Of a stretch of DNA of 64,000 nucleotides, positions 35,754 to 44,129 are shown piece by piece. The position numbers and the translations under genes were made by a program. Each line of letters starts with the position of its first letter. The first letter of the stretch is position 1. The stretch covers positions 1,494,501 through 1,558,500 of the forward strand of contig NZ_CP025263.1 of NCBI RefSeq assembly GCF_002843605.1. Reading direction: 5' to 3'. The notes below the pieces were generated by a model. It saw only the letters and a list, made by a program, of their open reading frames with translations. It had not been told where the DNA came from and made no database searches. The DNA is from Pseudomonas sp. S09G 359. Lineage in GTDB: Bacteria > Pseudomonadota > Gammaproteobacteria > Pseudomonadales > Pseudomonadaceae.

Positions 35754-36218
35754 ATGCGTAAGTCCGTTTTACTGGTTGCCTGCTTTACCACCCTGTCGTT
35801 GCTGTTGGGTGGCTGCGCCTCGAGTCTGACCGGCGACTCGTACTCCCGTGACGAGGCGCGTCGCGTACAGACCGTTCGCATGGGGACCATCGAATCCCTG
35901 CGTCCGGTGAAAATCGAAGGTACCAAGACCCCAATCGGCGGCGCTGCCGGCGCAGTCATCGGCGGTGTTGGCGGCAGCGCCATCGGCGGTGGCCGCGGCA
36001 GCATCGTGACGGCCGTGATCGGCGCCGTCGCCGGCGGCCTGCTGGGCTCGGCCACCGAAGAAGGGCTGACCCGCACCCAGGGCGTGGAAATCACCGTTCG
36101 CGAAGACGACGGCAGCATGCGCGCCTACGTGCAGGCCGTGCAGGAAAATGAAATCTTCCGCATCGGCGACCGCGTGCGCATCATGACCGTTGATGGCACC
36201 AGCCGCGTCACGCGTTAA
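35754..36218 (+). CDS. Glycine-zipper outer-membrane lipoprotein (SlyB/PcpP type)
   Basis: 154 residues starting MRKSVLLVACF, lipobox LLLGGC (Cys21). A glycine-zipper 2TM segment (GGAAGAVIGGVGGSAIGGG and IGAVAGGLLGSA, about residues 62-100) is followed by a beta domain ending VRIMTVDGTSRVTR. The family sits in the outer membrane and in enterobacteria SlyB protects porins under PhoPQ control. GGAG precedes the start. Two terminators follow. Confidence 0.92.
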   Translation: MRKSVLLVACFTTLSLLLGGCASSLTGDSYSRDEARRVQTVRMGTIESLRPVKIEGTKTPIGGAAGAVIGGVGGSAIGGGRGSIVTAVIGAVAGGLLGSATEEGLTRTQGVEITVREDDGSMRAYVQAVQENEIFRIGDRVRIMTVDGTSRVTR

Positions 36219-36243
36219 GCAGCAAGCCGCAGATAACGAAAAA

Positions 36244-36275
36244 CCCCCAGCCGGATGACCGGTTGGGGGTTTTTT
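36244..36275 (+). terminator. Rho-independent terminator 1 after the SlyB-like gene
   Basis: CCCCCAGCCGG and CCGGTTGGGGG pair over 11 bp (one G-U) with an ATGA loop, followed by six T and preceded by A-run, so it can work in both directions. It is 25 bases past the stop. Confidence 0.92.
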
Positions 36276-36290
36276 GTGGGCAATAAAAAA

Positions 36291-36316
36291 CCGCCTTAGT
36301 AGGGCGGTTTTTTTTT
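36291..36316 (+). terminator. Rho-independent terminator 2 (tandem)
   Basis: CCGCC and GGCGG with a 7-base loop, preceded by six A and followed by nine T. It is in tandem with the terminator at 36244, giving tight insulation from the next unit. Confidence 0.85.
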
Positions 36317-36347
36317 GCAAACCCACCTGTTGGCTGGGGTTGCGACT

Positions 36348-36367
36348 TCAAAGATGCATTGACCTGC
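36348..36367. repeat. 20-bp direct repeat, copy A
   Basis: TCAAAGATGCATTGACCTGC occurs here and, identical, at 36667-36686. The two copies are 319 bases apart on the same strand and bracket the promoter and leader of the small-ORF unit. They are not REP sequence. Confidence 0.85.
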
Positions 36368-36459
36368 CTTCAAATATTACCTCTGGTCACATCGTCATGC
36401 AAGGTTCAACGACGGTCGGCACCGGTCACCTTTGACGCTGTTCCATATTCGCTTTCTGC

Positions 36460-36560
36460 TGCAAAAATTTGCAATAGATCACTTATCCAATACTGGATAT
36501 TTGACCACCTTCTGTCACACCTTGACCCCGGATTTTAGTTAGGCTTCTCTCTGTTATACA
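36460..36560 (+). promoter_or_regulatory. Promoter region of the 32-residue ORF unit
   Basis: An extended -10 box TGTTATACA lies at 36552-36560; the -35 region is weak. Upstream are two dyads suited to regulator binding: TGCAAA-AA-TTTGCA (36460-36473) and TATCCA-ATAC-TGGATA (36484-36499). Transcription would begin near 36567. The region is AT-rich compared with its surroundings. Confidence 0.5.
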
Positions 36561-36666
36561 TAAGTCGCTTTGAGGTAAGTCGGGTACGCGCGCGAATTTT
36601 TGGAGCGACCGCCACGGGCTAGTAATCCGTGCCGGATTCATGCGGAAGCCCATCAACCCGGCCGCC

Positions 36667-36686
36667 TCAAAGATGCATTGACCTGC
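36667..36686. repeat. 20-bp direct repeat, copy B
   Basis: Second identical copy of the 20-mer at 36348-36367, here inside the leader of the small-ORF transcript, where ATGCA-TTGACC-TGCAT can also fold. Confidence 0.85.
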
Positions 36687-36727
36687 ATCCAAAGGCTCAC
36701 ATGTTCCGGTAAGTGTGCTGGAGGTAA

Positions 36728-36747
36728 GGCCCAACTCACGGAGGGCC
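36728..36747 (+). promoter_or_regulatory. RsmA/CsrA-like hairpin over the ribosome-binding site
   Basis: GGCCC and GGGCC pair over 5 bp around loop AACTCACGGA. The stretch CACGGAGG (36737-36744) matches the RsmA/CsrA core CANGGANG and contains the GGAGG ribosome site seven bases before the ATG at 36752. A second GGAGG occurs at 36720-36724. The layout matches known Rsm-repressed leaders such as hcnA (UCACGGAUG). Confidence 0.55.
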
Positions 36748-36751
36748 GAGT

Positions 36752-36850
36752 ATGTCTAAGTTTGCACGACGTATGTGGAACCTCGTAGTGAATGCCCTGC
36801 ATGTTTATCATGTATGGGTATTCCTACGGGACAGCTTCGATGACCTTTAA
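36752..36850 (+). CDS. 32-residue hydrophobic small protein
   Basis: ATG with GGAGG at a seven-base spacing, ending in TAA. The peptide begins MSKFARR (three basic residues) and continues with an aromatic, mostly hydrophobic helix from M8 to L25 (W9, Y19, W22, F24), then an acidic end RDSFDDL. This charge pattern suits a single-span or membrane-surface helix with the N-terminus in the cytoplasm. It is the only ORF between a promoter and a terminator, hence probably real. I do not recognise a named family. Confidence 0.6.
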   Translation: MSKFARRMWNLVVNALHVYHVWVFLRDSFDDL

Positions 36851-36863
36851 GGTCTGAGAAGTG

Positions 36864-36895
36864 AAGCCGCCTCGGTTTAAACCGAGGCGGCTTTT
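36864..36895. terminator. Bidirectional terminator between the small ORF and nhaA
   Basis: GCCGCCTCGG and CCGAGGCGGC form a perfect 10-bp stem around TTTAAA, with A before and TTTTT after. It serves the plus-strand small-ORF unit and can also end the convergent nhaA transcript. Confidence 0.92.
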
Positions 36896-36920
36896 TAGTT
36901 TTTGACTGTCACTTCAAAGC

Positions 36921-38102
36921 TTACAGTACGGCCTTCTTACGACTCGCCATCGCCGTCACCGCATACCCGATGCACGCCGCCAATATCGACCCGGTCAGAA
37001 TCCCCATGCGGTCCTCACCGGCAAATTCGCTGGCGCCCGGTACAAACGCCAGGGAACCGACGAACAGGCTCATGGTAAAGCCGATGCCGCACAGAATCGC
37101 CACGCCGAACACCTGGCCCCAGTTGGCGCCGGCGGGCAGGGCGGCGAGGCCGGTCTTGATGGCCAGCCAGGTGAGGCCGAATACGCCGACGGTCTTGCCG
37201 ATCAGCAGGCCCGCGGCGATGCCCATGGGCACGTGGTGGGTGAAGCTTTCCAGGCTGACGCCGGTCAGTGAAACGCCGGCGTTGGCAAAGGCGAACAGCG
37301 GCAGGATGCCGTAGGCGACCCACGGGTGCAGCGCGTGCTCCAGGGTCAGCAGTGGCGACGGCTCGGCGTTCTTGGTGCGCATCGGGATGCAGAACGCCAG
37401 GGTTACGCCGGCCAGGGTGGCGTGAACACCACTCTTGAGTACGCACACCCACAGGATCAAGCCAATGATCAGGTACGGCCCGAGCTTGATCACCCCCAGC
37501 CGGTTCATCGCGATCAAGGCCACCAGGCACGCGCCTGCACCCGCCAGCGCGGCACCGGACAGGTCGGCGGAATAGAACACGGCGATGACGATGATCGCGC
37601 CCAGGTCGTCAATGATCGCCAGGGTCATCAGGAACAACTTCAATGAGACTGGCACCCGCTTGCCCAGCAGTGCCAGCACGCCGAGCGCAAAGGCAATGTC
37701 GGTGGCCATGGGGATCGCCCAGCCGGACAGCGCGGCGGGGTAATCCTTGTTGATCGCCCAATAGATCAGCGCCGGTACGACCATGCCGCCGATGGCCGCT
37801 GCACCCGGCAGCACCACTTGCGACGGCTTGGACAGGTGGCCGTCGAGCAACTCACGCTTGACCTCCAGGCCGATCAGCAGGAAAAACAACGCCATCAAGC
37901 CATCATTGATCCACAACAGCGCCGGCTTGGCGATTTTCAGCGCGCCAATCTGCGCCACTACCGGCACATCGAGAAACGCGCCATACAGGTGTGACAAGGG
38001 TGAATTATTGATGATCAGGGCCAGGGCGGCAGCGGCGATCAATAACAGACCGCTGGCGGCTTCCAGCTGGAAGAAACGGGTGAAAGTGCTACGCAGAGGC
38101 AA
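36921..38102 (-). CDS. nhaA: Na+/H+ antiporter NhaA
   Basis: 393 residues with about 12 membrane spans. The ion-binding aspartates are intact: D165-D166 ([10 protein letters not shown]) and the ATDIAFAL helix-break aspartate at 135 (E. coli D163/D164/D133). It expels sodium in exchange for protons at alkaline pH. It is a single gene with its own terminator. I see no clear NhaR-type site in the 216-base divergent gap. Confidence 0.97.
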   Translation of the reverse strand: MPLRSTFTRFFQLEAASGLLLIAAAALALIINNSPLSHLYGAFLDVPVVAQIGALKIAKPALLWINDGLMALFFLLIGLEVKRELLDGHLSKPSQVVLPGAAAIGGMVVPALIYWAINKDYPAALSGWAIPMATDIAFALGVLALLGKRVPVSLKLFLMTLAIIDDLGAIIVIAVFYSADLSGAALAGAGACLVALIAMNRLGVIKLGPYLIIGLILWVCVLKSGVHATLAGVTLAFCIPMRTKNAEPSPLLTLEHALHPWVAYGILPLFAFANAGVSLTGVSLESFTHHVPMGIAAGLLIGKTVGVFGLTWLAIKTGLAALPAGANWGQVFGVAILCGIGFTMSLFVGSLAFVPGASEFAGEDRMGILTGSILAACIGYAVTAMASRKKAVL

Positions 38103-38318
38103 GGGCTGCTCTCCAATCCAGGTTCAATAGGTGGCTACCCTAACCCGTACCGTTAGTTGTTAAAACAAAAGTTATATTCTTATTTGTTATAAGCGACGGG
38201 CTTGGGCGGTGATGTCTCCAAGACTAGCAATTGTGTGACCAATTGAGTCGTTACTGTATCTGTGTGGTATCTAGGAAACCCCCTAAAATTGGGGCTGAAA
38301 CCCTTAGAGAAACCCTCC

Positions 38319-39413
38319 ATGAGCGACCACCGTCCCTGGGCCCGCGAAGCCATTCGCATCATCGAAGCCGACTTCCAGCGCAGCGCCGACACCCACCTGA
38401 TTCCCTTGCCGCTGCCGGGGTTGCCGGGTATCGCTTTATATTTCAAGGACGAGTCCAGCCACCCTACCGGCAGCCTCAAGCACCGGTTGGCGCGCTCGTT
38501 GTTTCTGTATGCGCTGTGTAATGGCTGGCTCAAGCCGGGCGCACCGGTGATTGAAGCATCCAGCGGCTCCACGGCGATTTCCGAAGCCTACTTTGCCCGC
38601 CTGCTCGGCTTGCCGTTTATTGCGGTGATGCCGGCGACCACCTCCCAGGAGAAGATCGCGCAGATTGCCTTCTATGGCGGCAAAAGCCACCTGGTGCAGG
38701 ATCCGACGCAGATCTACGCCGAATCCGAGCGCCTGGCCCAGGAAAGCGGTGGGCACTTCATGGACCAGTTCACCTACGCCGAACGCGCCACCGACTGGCG
38801 GGCCAACAATAATATTGCCGAGTCGATCTTCCAGCAGATGCGCTTCGAGCAACATCCCGAACCGAGCTGGTTGATTTCCAGCCCCGGCACCGGTGGTACC
38901 ACCGCGACTCTGGGGCGATATGTGCGTTATCGCCAGCACGCTACGCGGGTGTTGTGTGCCGATGCCGAGCGCTCAGTGTTTTTCGATTTCTACCAGAGTG
39001 GCGATGCCAGCTTGCGCCTGGACTGCGGTTCACGGATCGAAGGCATTGGCCGGCCACGGGTTGAGGCGTCGTTTCTGCCCAAGGTGATTGATGCGATGGT
39101 CAAGGTGCCGGATGCATTGTCGTTGGCGGCCATGCATTACCTGGCTGAGCGGTTGGGGCGGCGGGTCGGCGGTTCCAGCGGGACCAACCTGATCGGCGCG
39201 CTGGTGGCGGCGCAGCAGATGAAGTCAGCGGGGGAGTCGGGCTCGATCGTGGCGATCTTGTGTGATGGGGGCGAGCGGTATGCCACCACCTATTACGATC
39301 AGGCGTGGCTGGCGGGGCAGGGGTATGCGTTGGAGGGGCTGATCGCGGCCGTTGCGGCCAGTGTGGAGCGGGGCGAGCCGTTGCCGCAGAGCATCCTGCG
39401 CGCCAATATCTGA
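38319..39413 (+). CDS. PLP-dependent cysteine synthase-family protein
   Basis: 364 residues from the ATG giving [12 protein letters not shown]; the upstream frame includes non-similar sequence. A fold-type II PLP enzyme: Schiff-base K54 (PTGSLKHR), substrate loop [12 protein letters not shown], phosphate loop [15 protein letters not shown], and [10 protein letters not shown]. Close relatives are annotated as cysteine synthase-like or as L-cysteine desulfhydrase (Cds1). The direction of the reaction cannot be told from sequence. It is a stand-alone gene. Confidence 0.9.
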   Translation: MSDHRPWAREAIRIIEADFQRSADTHLIPLPLPGLPGIALYFKDESSHPTGSLKHRLARSLFLYALCNGWLKPGAPVIEASSGSTAISEAYFARLLGLPFIAVMPATTSQEKIAQIAFYGGKSHLVQDPTQIYAESERLAQESGGHFMDQFTYAERATDWRANNNIAESIFQQMRFEQHPEPSWLISSPGTGGTTATLGRYVRYRQHATRVLCADAERSVFFDFYQSGDASLRLDCGSRIEGIGRPRVEASFLPKVIDAMVKVPDALSLAAMHYLAERLGRRVGGSSGTNLIGALVAAQQMKSAGESGSIVAILCDGGERYATTYYDQAWLAGQGYALEGLIAAVAASVERGEPLPQSILRANI

Positions 39414-39429
39414 AGTTGTGTATTCCAGA

Positions 39430-39521
39430 TGTGGAAGGGGGGGCTTGCCCCCGATAGCAGAATGTCAGTCACTGCATAGGGTGACTGACCCATCGCTATC
39501 GGGGGCAAGCCCCCTCCTACA
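39430..39521. repeat. REPIN, GGGGGCTTGCCCCC type
   Basis: Arms TGTGGAAGGGGGGGCTTGCC and CGGGGGCAAGCCCCCTCCTA flank about 45 bases with GTCAGTCACTGCATAGGGTGAC. It lies at the convergent end of the PLP enzyme and flavoprotein genes. Confidence 0.92.
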
Positions 39522-39538
39522 TTTAAACAGCGGTGTTG

Positions 39539-41152
39539 TCAGGCTTCGATGCCGAGCATATCCCGCGCCAACGCCTCGGCAATCCGAATCCCGTCAACAC
39601 CCGCCGACAGAATCCCGCCGGCGTAACCTGCGCCTTCACCGGCCGGGAACAGGCCTTTCACGTTCAAGCTCTGCATCGATTCGTTACGGGTAATCCGCAG
39701 CGGCGACGACGTGCGCGTCTCGATGCCGGTCAATACTGCATCGTGCAGTGAGTAACCCTTGATCTGCTTCTCGAACGCCGGCAGTGCTTCACGAATGGCC
39801 TCGATGGCGAAGTCCGGTAAGGCCAGGGCCAGGTCACCCAGGGACACCCCCGGCTTGTAGGACGGTTCCACACTGCCGATGGCCGTGGACGGTTTGCCGG
39901 CGATGAAATCACCCACCAACTGCGCCGGAGCCTCGTAGTTGCTGCCGCCGAGGATGTAGGCGTGGGACTCAAGGCGTTCCTGCAGCTCGATGCCGGCCAG
40001 CGGGCCACCCGGGTAATCCACTTCGGGGGTAATGCCGACAACGATGCCGGAGTTGGCATTACGCTCGTTTCGCGAGTACTGGCTCATGCCGTTGGTGACC
40101 ACACGGTTCGGCTCCGACGTCGCCGCCACCACGGTGCCGCCCGGGCACATGCAGAAGCTGTAGACCGAGCGGCCGTTCTTGGCGTGGTGCACCAATTTGT
40201 AGTCGGCGGCGCCGAGCTTCGGGTGCCCGGCGTATTTGCCCAGGCGCGCGGCGTCGATCAGCGATTGTGGGTGCTCGATCCGGAAGCCCACCGAGAACGG
40301 CTTGGCTTCCATGTACACGCCACGCCCGTGGAGCATGCGGAACGTGTCGCGGGCGCTGTGGCCCAGGGCCAGGATCACGTGCTTGGAGAGGATCTGCTCG
40401 CCGCCGTCGACCACCACGCCGTTCAACTGGCCGTCGTCGATCAGCACGTCGGTGACGCGCTGCTCGAAGCGCACTTCACCGCCGAGGGCGATGATCTGCT
40501 CGCGCATATTTTCCACTACGCCGGTGAGGCGGAAGGTACCGATGTGCGGTTTGCTGACGTAGAGGATCTCTTCCGGCGCGCCGGCCTTGACGAACTCGTG
40601 CAGCACTTTGCGGCCGTGGAATTTCGGGTCCTTGATCTGGCTGTAGAGCTTGCCGTCGGAGAACGTCCCCGCGCCGCCTTCACCGAATTGCACGTTGGAC
40701 TCGGGGTTGAGCACGCTTTTACGCCACAGGCCCCAGGTGTCCTTCGTACGCTGGCGCACTTCCTTGCCGCGTTCGAGGATGATCGGCTTGAAGCCCATCT
40801 GCGCCAGCAGCAGCCCGGCGAAGATGCCGCACGGGCCGAAACCGACGACGATGGGGCGTTCGGTCAAGCCTTCCGGCGCCTGGCCGACCACCTTGTAGCT
40901 CACGTCCGGCGCCGGGTTGATGTTGCGATCGTCGGCGAACTTGAGCAGCAGGGCCGCCTCACCCTTCACGTTCAGGTCGATGGTGTAGATGAAGCACAGC
41001 TCCGACGATTTCTTGCGGGCGTCGTAGCTGCGTTTGAACAGGGTGAAATCGAGCAGGTCATCACTGGCGATGCCCAGGCGCTGCACGATGGCAGGGCGCA
41101 GGTCTTCTTCGGGATGGTCGATGGGCAGCTTGAGTTCGGTGATTCGTAACAT
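39539..41152 (-). CDS. FAD-dependent dehydrogenase of the COG2509 type
   Basis: 537 residues. An N-terminal alpha/beta region of about 95 residues precedes the dinucleotide-binding GFGPCG (104-109). Then come the block FGEGGAGTFSDGKLYSQ, SVYSFCMCPGGTVV, ETRTSSPLRITR and the C-terminal FAD contact GLFPAGEGAGYAGGI. The family resembles uncharacterised NAD(P)/FAD oxidoreductases; substrate unknown. It is probably cytoplasmic and monocistronic. Confidence 0.92.
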   Translation of the reverse strand: MLRITELKLPIDHPEEDLRPAIVQRLGIASDDLLDFTLFKRSYDARKKSSELCFIYTIDLNVKGEAALLLKFADDRNINPAPDVSYKVVGQAPEGLTERPIVVGFGPCGIFAGLLLAQMGFKPIILERGKEVRQRTKDTWGLWRKSVLNPESNVQFGEGGAGTFSDGKLYSQIKDPKFHGRKVLHEFVKAGAPEEILYVSKPHIGTFRLTGVVENMREQIIALGGEVRFEQRVTDVLIDDGQLNGVVVDGGEQILSKHVILALGHSARDTFRMLHGRGVYMEAKPFSVGFRIEHPQSLIDAARLGKYAGHPKLGAADYKLVHHAKNGRSVYSFCMCPGGTVVAATSEPNRVVTNGMSQYSRNERNANSGIVVGITPEVDYPGGPLAGIELQERLESHAYILGGSNYEAPAQLVGDFIAGKPSTAIGSVEPSYKPGVSLGDLALALPDFAIEAIREALPAFEKQIKGYSLHDAVLTGIETRTSSPLRITRNESMQSLNVKGLFPAGEGAGYAGGILSAGVDGIRIAEALARDMLGIEA

Positions 41153-41258
41153 GACGGGATCCGGTAGGCGGCGGACAAAAAGGCCGGCTGTTTTGCAAAC
41201 CGGCGATTATAAGCCCCAATGGCGGTTTTCCGACATGTTAAAACAGCGCAGGGCTGAA

Positions 41259-41930
41259 TCAATCGTCGCGTGAGCCGCCGAAAGACGCGCAACCCCGCTG
41301 TACCTGCCCGTTAACGCGCAGCTCGGCGGTCATGTGCTGCAGACTGCCGCTGGCGCTGTCGATGCAGCGTTGCGGGGCTACCCACAGTTCGACGTGCTGG
41401 CCATTCGCCTCGGTCATCAGGTTGAAACGGCCGTCGCCCATTTGCTCTTCCACATAGGGCACCGCCAATGGCGGCTGGCCTTCACGCTCCAGGACCATGC
41501 CCTTGGCCGTGACATTCATCACCCAAGTCGGCTTGTGGCCATTGGCGCGCAGGATCATGCGCTTGAAATCCGGGTCGTCGCAGGCCGCAGTGGTACGTTC
41601 GACGCGGTACAGCTGTTGCAGGTCGACGCTGCCCTGGGTGCCGCTGGCGACGCCGGAGAACTTGCCACGCAAGTCGACGAACAGTGCGCCCTGCTGGCCG
41701 GCGAGGGAGGCCGCTTCCTGCAGGATGCTGGTGCCACCGGTGTCATTGACCACGTAATTGCGTTTATCGCCGCACGGCTGGAACAGCAGCTTGCCACCGA
41801 CCGCCGTGAGCTCACCCTGCATGCGGGTCAGCCCGGCCAGCGACGGCTTGGCCGGCTCGCTTTCGAACATCTGGCAGGCGGCGAACAGGGGAAGCAAGGC
41901 AAACAGGGCAAGGGTACGGGCAGCGCGCAT
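41259..41930 (-). CDS. COG3650-like lipoprotein
   Basis: 223 residues from the ATG at 41930, with GGAG upstream. Lipobox LFAAC places the lipid cysteine at about residue 19. The first half contains LTRMQGELTAVGGKLLFQPCGDKRNYVV, an NlpE/YbaY-like beta motif. The second half (MVLEREGQPPLAVPYVEEQMGDGRFNL) is a smaller beta domain with conserved cysteines (QRCID, RGCASF). Envelope location is likely; function unknown. Confidence 0.8.
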   Translation of the reverse strand: MRAARTLALFALLPLFAACQMFESEPAKPSLAGLTRMQGELTAVGGKLLFQPCGDKRNYVVNDTGGTSILQEAASLAGQQGALFVDLRGKFSGVASGTQGSVDLQQLYRVERTTAACDDPDFKRMILRANGHKPTWVMNVTAKGMVLEREGQPPLAVPYVEEQMGDGRFNLMTEANGQHVELWVAPQRCIDSASGSLQHMTAELRVNGQVQRGCASFGGSRDD

Positions 41931-42026
41931 TATCGGGTCTCCAGACAAGTGCCGCCACGTTACGCAGGCTTACGCTGCATCACAACCCTGCTCGCCTGCT
42001 TCAGGCAATTCTTACAGGCAAAACAC

Positions 42027-42626
42027 TCAACCTACGATAAAGGTCTGACCGGTCTGCAGGCCTTCCACACTTTTGGCGTAGGCCAGCGCCACGTCGGCGC
42101 CTGTGGCTGGCTTGTAGCCGCGGAAGTAGGGCGCGTAACTGCCCATGGCTTCCAGCAGCACGGTGGGGCTCACCGAGTTGATGCGCAGGCCGCGTGGCAA
42201 TTCGATCGCAGCGGCTTTGACGAAGGCATCCAGTGCCCCATTGACCAGTGCGGCCGAGGCGCCGGTACGGATCGGGTCACGGTTGAGAATGCCGCTGGTG
42301 AAGGTGAACGAGGCGCCATCGTTGGCGTACTCGCGGCCGATCAGCAGCAGGTTGACCTGGCCCATGAGCTTGTCACGCAGGCCCAGTTCAAAGTCGCTGT
42401 CGCTCATGTCACCCAGTGCTACGAAATTCACGCTGCCTGCCGCGCAGACCAGCGCGTCGAACTTGCCGGTCTGTTCGAACAGTGCGCGGATCGAAGCGCT
42501 GTCGCTGATATCCACCTGGAAGTCGCCGCTGCTGCGGCCGATGCTGATCACGTCGTGACGTTGGGCCAGTTCCGCCTTGACCGCCGAGCCGACGGTGCCG
42601 TTGGCGCCAATCAATAGGATTTTCAT
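42027..42626 (-). CDS. Short-chain dehydrogenase-like protein (199 residues)
   Basis: 199 residues. The Rossmann motif MKILLIGANGTVGSAV is a good NAD(P) site, and GRSSGDFQVDISD marks the cofactor-specificity loop, with NADPH likely from the Arg. The usual YxxxK catalytic pair is not evident: the corresponding segment reads GASAALVNGALDAF, which appears to be a trait of this small subfamily. It is divergent from a LysR regulator that probably controls it. Substrate unknown. Confidence 0.87.
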   Translation of the reverse strand: MKILLIGANGTVGSAVKAELAQRHDVISIGRSSGDFQVDISDSASIRALFEQTGKFDALVCAAGSVNFVALGDMSDSDFELGLRDKLMGQVNLLLIGREYANDGASFTFTSGILNRDPIRTGASAALVNGALDAFVKAAAIELPRGLRINSVSPTVLLEAMGSYAPYFRGYKPATGADVALAYAKSVEGLQTGQTFIVG

Positions 42627-42730
42627 GGTGCTGTTCCTCCAGGGGGTAAGTGAAGGTTCAGTCTAGAGTGGCTTTTTAAGTGGATAAACGTGCTAATAGG
42701 CAACCTTTGGTTTTCTATTGGAAACAATCC

Positions 42731-43639
42731 ATGAGCGAGATGGATGACCTGGCGGCCTTTGCCGTACTGATCGAAGCCGGCAGCTTTACCGTGGCTGCCG
42801 AGCAACTGGGCTGCAGCAAGGGGCAGTTGTCCAAACGCATCAGCCAGTTGGAAGCGCAGTACGCGGTGGTGCTGCTGCACCGCACCACGCGCAAACTCAG
42901 CCTCACCGCCGCCGGTGCGGCGTTATTGCCCCAGGCCCAGGCATTGGTGGTGCAGGTGGAGCGTGCGCGTCAGGCATTGGCTCGGCTCAAGGACGATTTG
43001 GCCGGGCCGGTGCGTATGACCGTTCCGGTTTCCCTGGGCGAAACCTTCTTCGACGGCCTGTTGCTGGAGTTTTCCAAGCAGTACCCGCAGGTGCAGATCG
43101 AGCTGGAGCTGAACAACAGCTACCGTGACCTGGCACGGGATGGCTTTGATCTGGCGCTGCGCTCGGGCGCGACTGACAATGAGCGCTTGGTGGCCAAGCC
43201 GTTGCTGGCCTGGCACGAGATGACTTGCGCCAGCCCGGCCTACCTCGAGCAATACGGCGAGCCCCAGACCCCGGCAGACCTGGCCGCACACCGCTGCCTG
43301 CTCAACAGCCACTACAGCGGCCGCGAAGAATGGCTCTACCACCAGCAACACGAACTGTTGCGCGTGCGGGTCAGCGGCACCTTCGCCTCCAACCATTACA
43401 ACTTGTTGAAAAAGGCCGCCCTGGTCGGGGCCGGTATTGCACGCCTGCCGTCCTACGTATTGCACGCAGAACTGGCTGACGGCCGCTTACGCTGGCTCCT
43501 GCGCGATTTTCACACGCGGAGCATGCCGATGTACCTGGTTCATCCTTACCAGGGTGGGCTGCCACGTCGCACGCAAGTACTCGCCGATTACCTGGTGGAC
43601 TGGTTCAAGCGCAGTGGCGAGGCGCTCGACCGGCTTTAA
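42731..43639 (+). CDS. LysR-type transcriptional regulator
   Basis: 302 residues from the ATG giving MSEMDDLAAFAVLIEAGS. The N-terminal winged helix (GCSKGQLSKRISQLEAQYAV, LHRTTRKLSLT) is followed by a linker helix and a two-lobe effector domain of the AaeR/DsdC-like LTTR type. It is divergent from the SDR gene across 104 bases, the classical target layout. Its stop overlaps the convergent DoxX stop by four bases. Confidence 0.93.
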   Translation: MSEMDDLAAFAVLIEAGSFTVAAEQLGCSKGQLSKRISQLEAQYAVVLLHRTTRKLSLTAAGAALLPQAQALVVQVERARQALARLKDDLAGPVRMTVPVSLGETFFDGLLLEFSKQYPQVQIELELNNSYRDLARDGFDLALRSGATDNERLVAKPLLAWHEMTCASPAYLEQYGEPQTPADLAAHRCLLNSHYSGREEWLYHQQHELLRVRVSGTFASNHYNLLKKAALVGAGIARLPSYVLHAELADGRLRWLLRDFHTRSMPMYLVHPYQGGLPRRTQVLADYLVDWFKRSGEALDRL

Positions 43640-44121
43640 CGGTAGCGCCGGGCGATCAGGTGGTCGATGGACAGGCAGCCCGGCCCCTTGGCGACCAACA
43701 ACAGCAATAATGCGATCCAGGTGCCATGGGTCGGATAGGCGTCGGGGTAGACGAACAGCTGAATGGTCAGGGTCATGCCGATCAGGGCCAGGGCCGAGAA
43801 GCGCGTGGCCAACCCCACCAGAATCAGCACCGGAAAAAAGTGTTCGGCAAACGCCGCCATGTGCGCGGCCACTTCCGGTGACAACAACGGCACGTGGTAC
43901 TCGCTGCGAAACAGCGGCAAGGTCGAGGCCGCCAGTTTGGGTTCGCCGAGCTGGAAGGTGCCGCTGACTAAATCGATGGCAAAGCCTTCGACCTTGGTCT
44001 GCCCGGATTTCCAGAACACCGCCGCGACGGAGAAGCGTGCGAGAAAGGCGATCAGGCTGTAGGGGATTTTCTCGAACAGCGCGATAACGCGGTTGATCAG
44101 GTGCGCAGGGGATGTGCTCAT
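43636..44121 (-). CDS. bufD: DoxX-family membrane protein of the bufferin operon
   Basis: 161 residues with four or five membrane spans (LIAFLARFSVAAVFWKSGQTKV; FFPVLILVGLATRFSALALIGM; WIALLLLLVA). DoxX-like proteins are regular last genes of DUF2282/MNIO operons and probably support the redox or export step. Here it begins 8 bases after the BufC stop. Its role is inferred only from context. Confidence 0.85.
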   Translation of the reverse strand: MSTSPAHLINRVIALFEKIPYSLIAFLARFSVAAVFWKSGQTKVEGFAIDLVSGTFQLGEPKLAASTLPLFRSEYHVPLLSPEVAAHMAAFAEHFFPVLILVGLATRFSALALIGMTLTIQLFVYPDAYPTHGTWIALLLLLVAKGPGCLSIDHLIARRYR

Positions 44122-44129
44122 GGCGATAC

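Larger units (their letters stand above)
36567..36896 (+). other. Predicted transcript: structured leader plus 32-residue ORF
   Basis: Bounded by the extended -10 at 36552 and the terminator at 36864-36895, about 330 bases long. The leader of about 185 bases has stem-loops (CACGG/CCGTG at 36611-36633; GGCCC/GGGCC at 36728-36747) and several GGA triplets, the recognition element of RsmA/CsrA proteins. It could serve as an mRNA, an sRNA or both. The ends are predicted, not seen. Confidence 0.5.

Noticed and set aside
36567..36896. RsmX/Y/Z-type sRNA
   Set aside because: GGA motifs are present but there is no GacA upstream activating palindrome (TGTAAG...CTTACA), the RNA would be about three times too long, and there is a well-placed ORF.
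42027..42626. Missing catalytic Tyr in the SDR protein as evidence of decay
   Set aside because: As far as I know, the small 199-residue SDR subfamily lacks the usual YxxxK in this segment, so it is a subfamily trait rather than a broken gene.
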